Assembly (NCBI GenBank): GCA_021234155.1
Contig: JAJEKV010000015.1
Coordinates: 8,100,270 to 8,164,269, forward strand
From: Isoetes taiwanensis
Taxonomy: Eukaryota > Streptophyta > Lycopodiopsida > Isoetales > Isoetaceae
DNA: 64,000 nt
Reading direction: 5' to 3'
The first letter of the stretch is position 1. Every line of letters starts with the position of its first letter. Positions 21,101-33,729 of this stretch are shown piece after piece. A model generated the notes under the pieces. It ran no database searches, was not told the DNA's origin, and saw only the letters and a list, made by a program, of their open reading frames with translations. Made by a program: the position numbers and the translations under genes.

Positions 21101-23929
21101 TTTTCTCTAATTTCCATACACACAGCACAAAATCAAGTTGCTTTCTTAATTCTAGTAATATCAAATCAGAAAAATTTTGAGATAAGGTGCAGGATTTCAT
21201 ATTCTGATCAGTGTTCTTTATCTCCCTCTGGTCCAGAAAGGAATCTCCATCAGTAGTACCATCTAACAGAAAGATCACATGATAAATGCAACTCCGAAAT
21301 TTCCCACAAAAACGTAAATTCTCGCTTCCCATCAATTCTTCAACAAAACAACTAACCAACACGAGCTTACTTTCCTCTGAGAATTTATCCAGCATTTTCT
21401 TCCACTCAGTCTTTATCAAAGTGCTTTTAGTTGACAACATTGATAAGACAGAAAGAAGAAGATGGTATTTAGCATCACATAGCAAATCTGATTGTTTGGC
21501 AAAGGCAACTTGTCCTTCAAGTGATGCATCACAATCTCGAAATGGAGTTGGTGACTGAATGCAATTTTCCATTAGATCTGGTACTGGACTTGCAGCGCAT
21601 GGCAAAGGGCAAGAGAGTGTATCTCTAACTGTATATCCCTGCTCGATTTTCCAGGTCACAATCCCTGGGAAATCTTTGGTTCTCTCTTGCAAGCTTTTCT
21701 CATTCTCTGATATATTGCCTTGCTTATGTGAAACTCTGAGAGTGCCATGCTGTTCTGGCACTGCCTCACCTGGGAGTATGCTCGCACTGATGATGTCTTG
21801 TGGCATTCCCTGTTCTTTGCTGCCCGTTTCCTGGTGAAACAATTTATTGAGCATTATAAAGGTATCAAATATTATAGAGATTCCTTCACCTGCAACTAGA
21901 GTGGAAGATAGAATCGATGACCCAGAAACAATCACTGCAAGTACCTTGCTTGCATGTGATAAGTTCCATAAAAAATTTCCCATCTTCCTTCTTGCAAAAT
22001 TCTTACCTTCATCCAAACCGTTTTCATGCCTTGATCTACCTTCTACATCCGCATCTGTGTGAGTCAGGATACCATTTCGTGGATCATGAGCTTTTGTGTC
22101 AGGATGAGCGATTTGGTCTCTAAATCTCCTGGTCAGATTCGTAAAATGCATGTTTCTCAAATAGCCCTGCAAGCCCATGATGTTCATTCCAAACAAGATA
22201 TATTCTTTCATATATGTAACGAATATCACCTTGAACCTATAACTACCCTCACCTGGAAGAATCTCTAGAACCTTTAAGCATGCCTGCAATGCTCTATTAA
22301 TTTCAAATGACTTCTTGTTATTTTGAGAATGCTCTGGCTTTAGTATTTCTTCAACCAGAATCTCCATAAAACCATTATCCAACCATCTTGCAAGACGCCT
22401 CCAATTAACCTCTTGCCTAATGGCAAATGCAGGACTATTTGACTTGCCTATAAGAAACCCTCTTGGCGTTCAGACTTGCACAATCGATCACGAATTCCAT
22501 TTGCAAGCAAAATGTCTAAGGGTCGATCAGACATACTACCTGATTCCTTATCCATGTAAAGCATGTGTTCTGATCTAAGTTTCTCTCCACCTAACCAAAT
22601 AGGGCTGTCCTTTATGTCTTCGGTTATACCCCCCAGCAACCATTCTATTAGAATACGTAACCCCCTATGCTTCACTTCTGTCTGTAAACTTTGCAGCTGA
22701 TATAATGCACATTGTTCTTTCGTGGATACTTGTAATTCTTCAAATATGTCAACTGCTTTAAGTTCATATACTGTTGCACCTGAAATGCAGTACAAGTGCC
22801 TCAGCTTTCTAATAACTTCTTTCCAACGTTCCACAGTGCAATCAAGAGATTTTTGAACTGCCGCATCTCCGATGAATCCTTTCCCATCTAAATAGAATTT
22901 ATCAAATAAAATTGCACCCAAGGGACCAATCCTTTGAGCATCCTTCCACATTGGGAGGTCTTCCCAGGCGTCCCACAACACAGTCTCTAGACTAGCTACC
23001 TTCAACATGCTGTGCATACCTTCACCTTTTTTGACCTTCATTTGGCCTTCACAGAAATCAAATCTCAGGCATGTCCAGTTAACTCCCTTCTTTGACACTA
23101 ATAAATCAAAACCGTTTAACACCACAACATATGGGTAACGGTTTAACCAATAAGAAAAGTCTACAAAATGAAAATTTACATCTAAAAAAAAGGGAATGTC
23201 TACCAATTGAGTCAAGAGACATTGAAATTCCGACAACACACCTCCACATTCTATCATACATAGGAGTTGCCTGAAAGATGTAATAGGCATCACCAATAAC
23301 CATCTGCTGATCGTTTTCTGGGAACCAATCTGCTCCTTACCAGAACCTCTAGCAGAAGTAAAGCTATTCGTTAAATCTAATCTCTGTTTCTCTCTTTCCC
23401 TCAGCCCCATCCAATCCCCCAGCGGCTCTACAGAGGCCCTGTCTGAAGCTTGAACTCGAGATCGACTGCCAGGTTTTCCCTTCCTGAAAAAAGGGCACAA
23501 CACAAGCACCGCCTCCTTCAGCACATGCAAAAAGTTTAAATGCGAAGAACGCAGCCGATAAGCTAGTTTAAGCTCCCCGGAAATAAGAGCTCCACTACCA
23601 GAAGCCATATCCGACTCCTCAACATAGAAATTCTCCCTTGCTACCTCTACCCAAAGGGTACAACAAGCAGGCCCTGCAAATCGGGCCCATCTCTCCATAC
23701 CTTCTTTGGTGCCGACCAAAACCCTAATAAAGACGGGCTCTTTACTCACCTGGGATTCGCTAAACATCTCCTTCAACTGGTGGCTTCTGTTCCAGGAGGA
23801 AGAAAAGCAGGGCGCACGAAGCAAACTTGCACCCTCTTCTTTCTCCGGAAAGATGAGACCTTCCGAAACTCCGGCAATGGCTGAATCGCCATACACATCG
23901 CCGGAAAAGGCCAGCCAAGGATCTGTCAT
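18141..23929 (-). CDS. Very large unrecognised protein (~1,900 codons)
   Basis: Two long open stretches on the minus strand (23947-22448 and from about 22440 to 18141) appear to form one protein. The first likely starts at 23929 (MTDPWLAFSGDVYGDSA). They are joined either by a ~50-nt intron (ATTC|GTGATC...TTTCTTATAG|GCAAG, which restores the frame) or by a frame shift near 22450. The N-terminal part is helical and Leu-rich. The middle has a Cys/His-rich patch with a CRIC motif around residue 860 of the second stretch (near 19790), preceding a helical IQVLLSLAQNQNQHI segment. The C-terminal third is polar and Ser-rich, with FFDLNEEVE followed by an uninterrupted acidic run (18608-18690) and a basic block RLNLPKSARKG. 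No enzyme motif, signal peptide or membrane segment. The 3' end near 18141-18300 may be intron read-through. Function unknown; helical repeats suggest a scaffold. Confidence 0.6.
18608..18690 (-). repeat. Poly-Glu/Asp coding tract (GAA/GAG-rich)
   Basis: On the plus strand this is a tcttcc/tcttct run; read minus it encodes about 25 nearly consecutive Glu/Asp residues within the large unknown protein. Such purine tracts are prone to length change. Confidence 0.85.
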
Positions 23930-23949
23930 TCCGATTCCACTGTGCAATT

Positions 23950-25420
23950 CAAGCTATGCAGCTGCATTGTGTAGCTACGGAGCTCCAAGTTGCCCTTCCT
24001 TTGCTCTGTCTCTAACTCCGGCACCCACGTACCTACCTGCAGATTACAGATCCGACGTGGACCCATCTCGCCCGTCTGTATTGCTACAGAACAGCAATTG
24101 TATTTTATTACTATTTCAGATAATAAATGAACTAGCAAAAGTCACATTACAAGGCTTTGGCAAGGTCTTTAGGCTATGTATTAGAAAATGGCTAGACCTA
24201 GGCATTTATCTAATCAAGCTTGAAAGTATGATCCAATGGTTCTTTGTTTTGTTTGGCATTGTGTAGTTTGATCTTTTTCAATATCCTTCAATGTAAGTTA
24301 AACTGGTATATAAATTTCAACTTAAAAATGCCTTGAGATCAATTGATATGCTCGGCCTCTTCTGGAAAGACCTTTTATGTTTCATGCCTGGTTACATTAT
24401 TAGAATATGCATAGGCATCCTATTGGGCATAATAGGTATGCTAAGAGTGTGATACAAGGTGCTTATGACGCTGCCAATCGTTGGATTTATGAGAAAAGAG
24501 AGAGGAGAGAGCAAAAACTTATGTTGAATCTGTATGAAAAAGAAATATCATGGCATGTGTTTGCTTTAGCTGTCTTTCGTTGTGTGCATGACAAATCCTC
24601 TATTTGTCTTTCTATTTATTTGACAATGCAGCTCAATTTGCAGATTTAAAATTCCAAAGTGAAAATGGGGAGGCCAAATGCGGAGCAGTTTCCAAGTGTA
24701 CTGTCATTACATGTTGCAAATAATAATTGAAAGAACCCTAATGACAAACCCCATGTTATTACAACCTTTATTCACAACTTTTGTATGTCCTCTTACTGCA
24801 TGAAATAATTATTTCATTGCTAAAAGATCTGAAGCTATTTGCTGCATAGATCTTGCTGATACATGAAAATCTGTCTTGCATAGACCTTGCTAATGCAAAT
24901 GTATCTCCCAATGATATACTGTCAAAGCAGAAAATGAATTCCTTGTTGAAATTCACCCAAGTTTCAAGGTATTACATTCATTGACTAAAGTCAAAATGTG
25001 GAGCTGAAGCCATTTGATCCTTGTCTTTCCTAGGTCTACTATGTTATTGATAAACCTGATAAAATATAGAATGGTGGAGAGATTATATCACAAAAGACAG
25101 TTATGAAAGGGTTACCTAAACCTTATAACATAGCATGATATTAGTCAGGTGTCAAAGAGGTGCAAATCAGTGTCTGCTAATTTCAAGACCTCGTAACTTG
25201 ATGCATAGATTGTTGCAATTTTGTGCACCTCCTACAGTGATGAACCTCTGGTGACAAAGCTCCAAACAAGTCCCAAGGAGAGGTTTGCATTCAAATCATT
25301 CATTCCTCCGAACAAATATCTGGTTACCATGCTTCCTGCACTGGTTTATGCATTCTTAATCGTGCAAATCAGTGGCTTGCTAATAGATACAAACACGTCT
25401 TCAAGTTTATGCTTGCACTT
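23950..25420. other. Intergenic, no supported gene
   Basis: Only short frames are present (for example 24407-24649). None resembles a known family. The first 100-200 bp likely form the promoter and leader of the minus-strand large gene. Confidence 0.5.
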
Positions 25421-25424
25421 CTTG

Positions 25425-26170
25425 TGTATTGGGAAGGGGGATAAAGACCTAGTAGCTATTATCTAGATGATGCTCCTAGTTTTAGACCCCTTATTTCCTA
25501 TTAGTTGCGGCCTGTGCATAGGAACCCACCCGACTACGGGCGCTATGGAGTGACTTAGCATCATACAACGGGGCTAGTGGCAAAGTGGAGGGAGGTCCCT
25601 GCTGAGCGCGGCTACTAGGGACCCATAGCGGGCTAGGCCTATAGCCGCTCACTTCGTGTGGGCCGGGTATGGGTCCGACACCTCCTGGGGCAATGGTGTG
25701 GCCCTGCCTCTCAAGAATTGCAAGTGTTGGCCTGTAAGGGGTTCAGTCGGATACAGATCGTGTGTCGCCACGATTCTCTAGCCGCCCATGGAGCCATTCG
25801 ACCTCGGAAAGGGGGATGCAACCCTTCCTGCCTCATCGGACTGAGGAGATGCAACCCAGAATAGTCCGAATGGGTGATACCATAGGATTACGTCTCCGGC
25901 AGGCTATAGTCACGCCAGAGCCCGATTTAGCCTGTATACAAAGTATGCACAGGAGGGGCGGATGGAGTGGTCTTATTATCTATAACCAGCCCTGCCATTG
26001 TTATATCTTGGTCTGCTCTATCTTGTAACCCAGCCGTCAGTCTACTTCCCTTACGAGTCTGAGCCTGGGTAGGAGCTCTCATGTTTTATGGCATGTTGAT
26101 ATCTTCATTGTATCTGAGGATGTATGGATGTGCTACACTTCGAGGTAGATATAGATGTATTATCAATCAA
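25425..26170 (+). mobile_element. Diverged LTR related to the 49.6-61.3 kb retroelement
   Basis: The order of blocks matches the LTR of the element at 49,570-61,326: tattgggaaggggg-ata/gaga-cct followed by agatgatgctcctag; a graded region with cgacacc and gtggccct; gcccatgg.gcc / gagatgcaaccc.gaatag; aggggcggatggagtgg; and gcctgggtaggag. The blocks are separated by substituted stretches, so this is an older relative rather than a recent copy. It is GC-richer than its surroundings. No partner LTR, primer site or internal region was found beside it, so it is best read as a solo LTR or fragment; boundaries are approximate. Confidence 0.65.
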
Positions 26171-26709
26171 TCTTGTTAATTTGGAAATTTCCGGTATGGA
26201 GAAAAATGTTTTTGGATTTTTTTCTACTTGATTTTCCTAAGGTTTTGATGATTCTCGACGCCTGAAAATAAAACTGATTTTCCAAAAATAGAATTTCCCA
26301 AATCGTGATTTTTAGCATGATTTCATTTGCCATTTCAATGTTCAGACATCGATTTGTCCCTTTCGGTTTTTAGGTATGGCGATCTCGCACTGGCAGCGTT
26401 GGATTGCCTTCTTGCACAATAGCTCTTAGGGTTTTAGGTTTATAAGAGGGTAAAATCATCGGCTGGAGGTTTCACCTGTAGCTTGAGCTGGAGTTTTTAC
26501 TTGGAGCATGGAGCCGCAAGGACATCAAGGGGCAGCAAAATCAGAAGGTCCTTCAATTTCTGATTGAATTCCATTGTGTATTACAGGAAAAAAATCTGAG
26601 AGAAAAGAACTTGGACGAATTTGCATTCCAGGTTTAGCTTGAGGCGGAATTACACAGTTGAAGCATCAACTATGGCAAATGAGATCAGGCCCCCGTTGAC
26701 TAAGATTAG

Positions 26710-27345
26710 ATAATGGTGAAATAAGAGGCTCTCTAAAAAGGCCATTCTTCCAAGTCGTGGCGCAAGCTTTGCTGTTGGATATGATTTGTCCAGTTCATAT
26801 TCTGCAACTTTATCAACTTAAAGTGCTTCTGTCTTTCTTCTCTTTTAGATCTTTTGTTGTTTTTCTTTGTTTCTCAGTTTTTGATGTTCGTCTGACTGGT
26901 TTTCTCCTGCGCTTATGAGACATCCACTCCATCATGCGATAGAGCTTTGGGAAAACCCGAAATATCCATAGCCATCTCAGTAGGAACATGCAGATCGGTT
27001 GTTTGTTTCGAGCAAAGAAGTATTTGTAAGCTTTGTGTAGCATGTAGTCTTATATGTTTAAAAGAATGTTTGTAATGCAGCTCATAGGTCAGGGCTTGCT
27101 TTGAAGAACAACACCAATGCAGGTGCTGGTGTGGTTGATGTTGACTATCATGGAGAAGTGGGTGTTATTTTGTTCAACCATTCATATGCAGAGTTCAAAA
27201 TAAAGTATGGTGATAGGATTTACAGCTTATTCTTGACTATACAATTATTCCTGATGTTGTTGAGGTTTTGGATGATAATGTTAGAGGTGAAGGTGCTTTT
27301 GCTATACAGTATTGGTTTGCGAGATCTATTTCACATGACGGTTGC
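26710..27345 (+). pseudogene. dUTPase (dUTP diphosphatase) pseudogene
   Basis: dUTPase hydrolyses dUTP to dUMP and pyrophosphate, keeping uracil out of DNA, as a trimer with five conserved motifs. Here KRLSKKAILPSRGA and FAVGYDLSS (motif I) lie at 26720-26800. After a gap of about 280 bp comes an acceptor-like ttgtaatgcag, then RSGLALK (motif II) and [20 protein letters not shown] (motif III) followed by GDRI (motif IV) at 27085-27220. After a one-base shift [17 protein letters not shown] (motif V lead-in) follows at 27255-27305. The segment normally joining motif I to II (VPARGK...TDLSIA.P.GTYGR) was not found in the gap, and stops precede KRLS. I infer a partial, decayed copy, possibly derived from an intron-containing parent. 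Confidence 0.75.
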
Positions 27346-27349
27346 TTAG

Positions 27350-30300
27350 GTGATGGTAAGATGTTGTATTCTTTTTTCTTTTTTAGGATCATAGTACAGT
27401 ATTGTTCCTAGATGTTCCATAGTATAATGATATTGCATTCCATTACTTTGAAAACTGAAGATTCTAATTAGAGAGGCTACAAAGCTGAAGGATCTTGGTT
27501 GTAGCTTATTTCTACTATCTTTGCCATAATTATGGTAATTTGCAAAATTTTTGCATTAGCATAGTTAGATAGGCTACATAAAAAATTATGCTGCCAACAC
27601 ATTATTTTAGACATAGCTCCCAAACAGATAGACACCGAGTGCACTAACTTTTAGTCATGAGCGTCGATTTTTATGTCATGGCACTAAGTGTTTCTAAACA
27701 TTGGCTTGGCCTATTTTGATGTTTCATCTTATAGCTCCACCAAAATTGGTATGATGTAATTCCACAAAGCAATACGACAATAAGGACTATTTGATAATGC
27801 TCTATTAAAGATGTTAAATGTAAAGAGGTTAAAATATATCGCTTTTGTAAGCAGTTACACCTTCTGCTTTAATTGCTATATTTGTGTAGACTAATGTAAA
27901 TCCTGCATGCCAGTTCAAACCATAACCTATACATTGCTATTTTATCACGATGCTTTATTTCACGAAACTGCATGGTGTTTTGATTGCAGAATACCAGAAG
28001 GAGTATCTTTTATTATAGTGAATAATTGAATTTGTGTCCAAGGGACTTTAATTTTAAAGGGTATGGGCCCCTTTTAAAAGGAAATAATATTCAAGGAGCA
28101 TGCCTCAAGGTTGATGAACATATATGAATTACAATGAGATGGAAGCAGTTAAGAACGGTTAGAAAAGTAGACTTTTTAGTTGGAAGTCTGGGAATGCCTT
28201 ATGGATATTGATGTTTGGTGCAACAATTGACATTAATGAACTGCCCAACGAGTTTGCATTCCCTTTTTGCTAACATACTACTCCGAATTGTCAATGAAAA
28301 TAGGGATTGACCTAAAGTACACAGTGTTCTTTCTCAAATTTCTAGAGTAGAAGATTACCTTCATGCAGATAGGAAAAACATTACACAATAATGGCATGGA
28401 CACATATGTTGGCTTGATAAGCATTTGGAGTTACTGGTGCATGATTTGGAGTTATTGATGTGCATGATTTGGAGTTATTGATAAGCTTGATACATGCAAC
28501 GAATCTGCAATGATGCACTGTGATGCAATGTTCGTATGAGCTTTGATGAGAGAGGTTGATTATGTTATAGAGCTCAAAGGACCAAGTTTACCTTTTTTTG
28601 GAATTGCTTGCATTATAAATTACGGCATCAGGACGTGAAGATTCTTGAAATTCTAAAAGCTCCAGCTATATCTTTATCATGATTCATGCATTCTATTTGC
28701 TTTTGCATTTAGGATTTAGGTGTATCATTCCAGTTGTTTTCTCACACTTACATGGCTTTTACTCTTCTTTGACACCCCTATCTCCCTAGACACCAACATG
28801 CAGCCTTGGAGCACTTATCTAATGGTCTGTGCTGCAGATCCTAAAATTCTTTCAAGAGCATTCATAGCTGCAATTGCATGCATCTGCATTTCTTTAGGTA
28901 AAGGTCCATTGTCATTGTTGATATGTTTAGGGTCTGTGGACATTATTTGTGGAAGGCCTGTATACTATTTTCCTTGCAGTTTGAGGATATGAAAGTGAGC
29001 TACTACATGAATCTTTCAGGCATTTTAGATAAAACAGAAGCTGCTTGGTATTACCAGCAAGATAGAATATATTCTTGCCATCCACTTCATCAGGCTAATC
29101 ACAGATCACATTTTACAGTTCCATAAATTCCTAGCATGTTCAATTCTGCTTTAATATTCCAAAAAAGGAATAAGAACACGTAGAGAATTCATTGTTTCCA
29201 GCTATATAGCTTTCTGATAGAGAGCAGTCTTCATGCTCAAGCTTTGTGTTTTCAATCTCTATTTTCCATTTCTGTTATAGATACCAGGACATGCACTTTT
29301 GTTGAAAGAAGATGCCAAGATTTTGGAAGGAATTCCATTCGTGAAAATCTACCTTAAAGCTTTGAGTCTCAGGTACGCCATTGTATTGCAGCATTTCTCA
29401 CTTATACACTACAAGAATATTACGAGAATACCATTCCTATGCTTAGAAAAATTAAACCTTACAAGAGCTATGAGGAGAGATGGCATGGCTTATTTGAAGC
29501 ACATACTACCTGTGTACGTCTGGCATGTTGAACAAGAGCTAGCAAGAACATCAGACCATATAACTTTTTCAGGTATATAGTCTTCTCCAAACTTGGTCAA
29601 ATCTATATGTACATTAACAGCTAGACCATGCTTCTACAATGGAACAACTAACATCAGCAACGTCTCTATTTCCCTTTAATTGAGATTTGTTTGGTGCACT
29701 AGGAGCAGATGGCATGCAAACAATAGATATTAATAGATAGCATGCAGTAGGGCAAGATGGAGATAGTAAAGCAACCATTTCCATGTCATTTGTTCTTAGT
29801 ATGTTAGATCCCTTTGTTCTTTACATTCTCACATCATTTTGTTGTCACTATGGTAGAGTCCTTTGCTCTTATATTATCTGCAGTAGTCTATTTTAGGCAT
29901 TATAGGCCTAAGCTTTTTATAAAATTGCACATATTTATTCCACAGTAAAAATGGCACAAAGTTAATCGTCTTATACATTCCTTCCATACTCCTGACAATG
30001 TGAAAGCCTGAATCGTATCATGAGTGCATATGCAATAGACATCATCTCTGTTAGATTGTGGATGTCGGAATGATACTCCATTCTATGCAGAATAGATGAT
30101 GCCCATCTCTTTGTGCTCCATTCTCTACAGAATACATGATGACGATCTCTTTATACTTGCTTCTTTGTTGTAAGGACATTGTATCTATTTCCTGTGTTGT
30201 TTTAACAAGGTAAATGCCATTATGCCATTAGATGTATATTTTGAAGCATCTGTACTTCATATTCCACTTAATATTGACTTCCAGTATCTAACAATGGCAT
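27350..30300. other. Intergenic, no supported gene
   Basis: AT-rich sequence. Two short frames (28720-28992 and 29299-29580) are hydrophobic or mixed and unlike any family I know; I see no splice-bounded exons. May include the body of the Helitron whose 3' end lies at 32,859. Confidence 0.45.
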
Positions 30301-30319
30301 TGGTTGAAACCTGATCTTT

Positions 30320-30720
30320 TTTTTTTTTTTTTTTTGCAAATATCTCTTTACAAATGTGTGTGTATGTAAGACCGAGTGTTAGGCATCTAGACTTTGTATT
30401 AAGCTTAACATTGGCTTCCAATATCTAAATCCCATTAGATGTACACTCTGAAGCATATGTATTTTGTATTTAGCTTAACATTTGCTTCCACTATTTAACA
30501 ATAGCAAGGTTAATAAAATCTAGAAAAAAAATTGCTGCAAATCCCTCTTTTACAAATGTGTACATCTGCAAGACAGAGTGTTAGGCATATATACTCTATA
30601 TATACTTTGTATTTGGCGTAACATTGGCTTCCTTATCTGACAATAGCGTGGTTAAAATCTGAAAAAGTTAGCAGCAAGCCTCTCTTTACAAACGTGTACG
30701 TGTGCAAGACAGTAGGTCAT
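30320..30720. repeat. Diverged tandem repeat, ~3 units
   Basis: Blocks with ctctttacaaatgtgt...gcaagac..agtgttaggcat and tttgtatttagcttaacattggcttcc recur three times with a period of roughly 150-200 bp and clear divergence. Non-coding. Confidence 0.7.
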
Positions 30721-31714
30721 ACCACTACTTAGAGTGGAACTACATAAAATTGTAGGAATAGAGCTAGATAGGTGTTATACCATCAGCTTGCTAAGAATAG
30801 AGCGACAAATGTACTTTTGTGAGACAGTACCATTATTAAAATTGCTTGACTTCAAAGCAATTGTTGAAGTGCGTGTCGTTATCTATCAGAAGAAGGCTGT
30901 TAGTTACGATTGTATCATATAGTAGTAATTAATTGTAGGTGCCACGAGCTTTGCCACTAAAGCCTACACCTCTCATTGACCAGCATTTGTATGGTTATTG
31001 ATTAACAAATGATGGTTTTGCAGGCGAACTATCACAAAGAATGCACAGTAAAGGGAGAATATGGATTTAGGCAAACCGAAGTTTATTAAGAAGCCTCAGC
31101 CAGCATAGGCTGCATGTCCATAACTTCTGTCGCGTAGGTAATTAACTGTGCTTCATGAGCCTCTCTAAGTGGCTGACATGGAACTTGATAATCTCATGCT
31201 GCTATGGTAAGCGTTTGTTTGTAGCAGCCATTTGAGGCTTAGTATTAGGTCAATCCTATTGAGTATATTGACTAGCAGTTCTTACAACATGCCGCATTGC
31301 TAACATGATTGCATATAGGACTCAATAATATTATGTGTCATGCAAGCCAAAATCCTCAAGGAAGCACAAACATGATGCATATAGGATTGGAATTTTAACT
31401 GTTTAGCTTTAGAGACTAGATGTGCCGTGCTATCTATTGTTTATATCACTTGAATATACAAACTCTACAGTCATCTTCTTTCTAATGCATATAGAATTGG
31501 AATTGTAATTGTAATTGTGTACTTTTTTAAAGACTAGATGTGCCTCGCAATATCTTGCTATAGGAGAAAATGCATGAACGAATGCAATAGAGATTGCTAT
31601 TTGTGCTCACACTTTACACATGAGAATGAAGATTTGTGTACCTGTTTTGCACATTGCTCAAAGTGCATAACAACTGTGTAGCAATATTGTAACTTTTGTG
31701 GTAATGCCAAAGTT

Positions 31715-32265
31715 ATTACATAATCCATTACATTACATCCCTTTCCTCTTTTGAACAAAAATTGTTGCATTTATATTCATTCAAATCTCTGTTATTCGAG
31801 TTGTTTTGAAGATACATAATTGCCATAAAAGATCCCACCGATGTTGCTCCACGTCTGCAAGTACCAAGTTGTTTTAAAGACACATGATTGCGCCAAAAGA
31901 TCCCACCAAGTTGCTCCACATCTCCAAGTACCAAAGTAAGCAGTGTCAAGTGTCAAGATATTAAGTTGCACTAGGAAATGTCACCACAATAAGTTAACTT
32001 TGATGATGAGAGAATAAAGCTTTACGATTATCTAATGTCCATTTTCATATAATGCAACACATTATATCCCTTTCCCCTCTTTCATGCCAAAATCATTGCA
32101 TCTAATTTATACAAATCACCGTCATGTATTGTTTTAAAGATATTCATGCACAAAAGGTTCCTCCCATGTTGCTCCATGTCTACAATTACCAAAGTAAACA
32201 GTGTCATATTAAGTTGCAATAAGGAATGTCGCCATAGTACGTTAATTCAACAATGAGAGATATTA
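31715..32265. repeat. Two-copy tandem duplication (~300 bp)
   Basis: 31715-32000 and 32042-32265 share the order acattacatccctttcc, ttgcat..aatt.atacaaatc, tgttttaaagata, aaaag.tcc..cc.atgttgctcca, accaaagtaa.cagtgtca, attaagttgca and ggaatgtc.cca. The first copy also carries an internal duplication (31810-31870 against 31870-31935). Probably part of the Helitron body. Confidence 0.75.
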
Positions 32266-32831
32266 CTTTCCTTAAAGACATCTAGGAAGATATAAACCGC
32301 AAGAATGAAAAGTTTGATTGCAATGTTCAGTCTAACGTCCTAGCTAGAGAGAGCATTGTACCAAATGCTGCAGCTAAACTTACCATAAAATCATTAAGAT
32401 AAAAGTACCAATACAATGGAAATATCCATACTTGAGCATCCATAATGGAACATCTATCAAATTTGCAACTTGCTGTAGAGATGGAAAGCTTGACAAAGAT
32501 CAAATTCATAAGTCGGTGTGGTTGTGAAGTTATACTGGCACATATATCATATTCAAAAAATTGTAGCTCTCAAACTTGAATTTTAATTCATCTCAACTAT
32601 TTGAATATCAAACCACGAAAGTTTTTCTATAGTACATTCAGGATTGTGAATATTTGTACTTTGTCCAACGTAACATAATCAAGTTTAATCAACATAACCT
32701 ACGCAAATTCTATATTTTGAACTATATGTAAATGAATCTTAAAAAGTTCCTCTATTTTACCCTTGCCCCTTCAAGCCACATTGTCTATTCTATCCAACAA
32801 TCAAACAACCACCTTTTCAAATTGTTACTAG

Positions 32832-32859
32832 GCCCGGCAACGCCGGGCACCATAACTAG
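32832..32859 (+). mobile_element. Helitron 3' terminus
   Basis: A perfect hairpin (GCCCGGC-AAC-GCCGGGC, 32832-32848) is followed seven bases later by CTAG (32856-32859) and then T. This is the hallmark 3' end of plant Helitrons (GC-rich palindrome 10-12 nt before CTRR, insertion between A and T). The AT-rich sequence before it, with ttactag ahead of the stem, matches common plant Helitron ends. The 5' TC end was not identified, so the element's extent to the left is unknown, and no Rep/helicase coding was seen. Probably a non-autonomous copy. Confidence 0.75.
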
Positions 32860-33729
32860 TTGTTGTTAGTTATACTTCTGCTATATAGGAGCCCATAGGG
32901 GAAGGGCACGTAATCCTGCACTAGGGATACCTTGGGTGCGGGATAAACGAACTGCGAGATGTACGACCGGGCATTGTATATTTGGTAGGGAACGTCACAG
33001 TGGCACAAAGGGCAATCAGGTTGAACTTCCGGTTCTAACTTACTTACCAAATAGTTTACTCTTGGAGCTCTGTGAACTGTCTGCCAAAGTAATGTTTCCA
33101 CTCTCTGTCAAGATTCCAGCCTATCAAATTGGTCTCCGCGCTGACGCGCATCGGCCATTTTTCCAGCCCCGAATCTCTTTCAAACAAACATTCCTATATA
33201 TACATATAAGACCTTGCCAACTTTTGCGGATGAAGGTGAAAAATAGAACCGCATCCACCACACAAACTCGTACTATGAAACCTCACCATTACTGCTCAAA
33301 ACCTCAAAAAATGTTCACCAATATTTCCTCAAGCACAAGAAATAACATTACTTTACATCAAGATCATATCTCCAAAAACTATAATAACTGCGAGGCCATT
33401 ATTTGATTTGGGCCAATGTCGCTCCAATTTATGCAGAAAAGACACACTCTGTGCATTTAATCGGCAGCACCATATAGTTTCAGCGTTATTTGCAATACAT
33501 TTAGGTGGTGTAGTTACTAGACCAATATAATCCTGCATCAACTTGACAAAATTTGATGTATTCAGCAGTGCAAATCAAAGTCTTCTTGTACGTGGCCATC
33601 TAAATTGTCATTGCTGCAACGTGAACGATAACATGCTGGAATACATCCCCCATGCTCATCCTTGTTCTATCTTCGTGAGCCTGATCTTTTACCCCAAAGG
33701 ATTTGCAAGCTGATTCAGGGTACAAGCAG
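32860..33729. other. Intergenic, no confident gene
   Basis: A minus-strand frame (33101-32856) contains APRVNYLVSKLEPEVQPDCP followed by LCHCD, faintly like the zinc-binding tail of LINE reverse transcriptases, but nothing supports it nearby. The last few hundred bases would be the 3' UTR of the J-domain gene. Confidence 0.3.

Noticed and set aside
28720-29580. Hydrophobic frames as a membrane protein gene
   Set aside because: Short, no family resemblance and no splice-bounded continuation.
32856-33101. LINE zinc-binding tail on the minus strand
   Set aside because: Only a single CPLC-like match; no reverse transcriptase around it.
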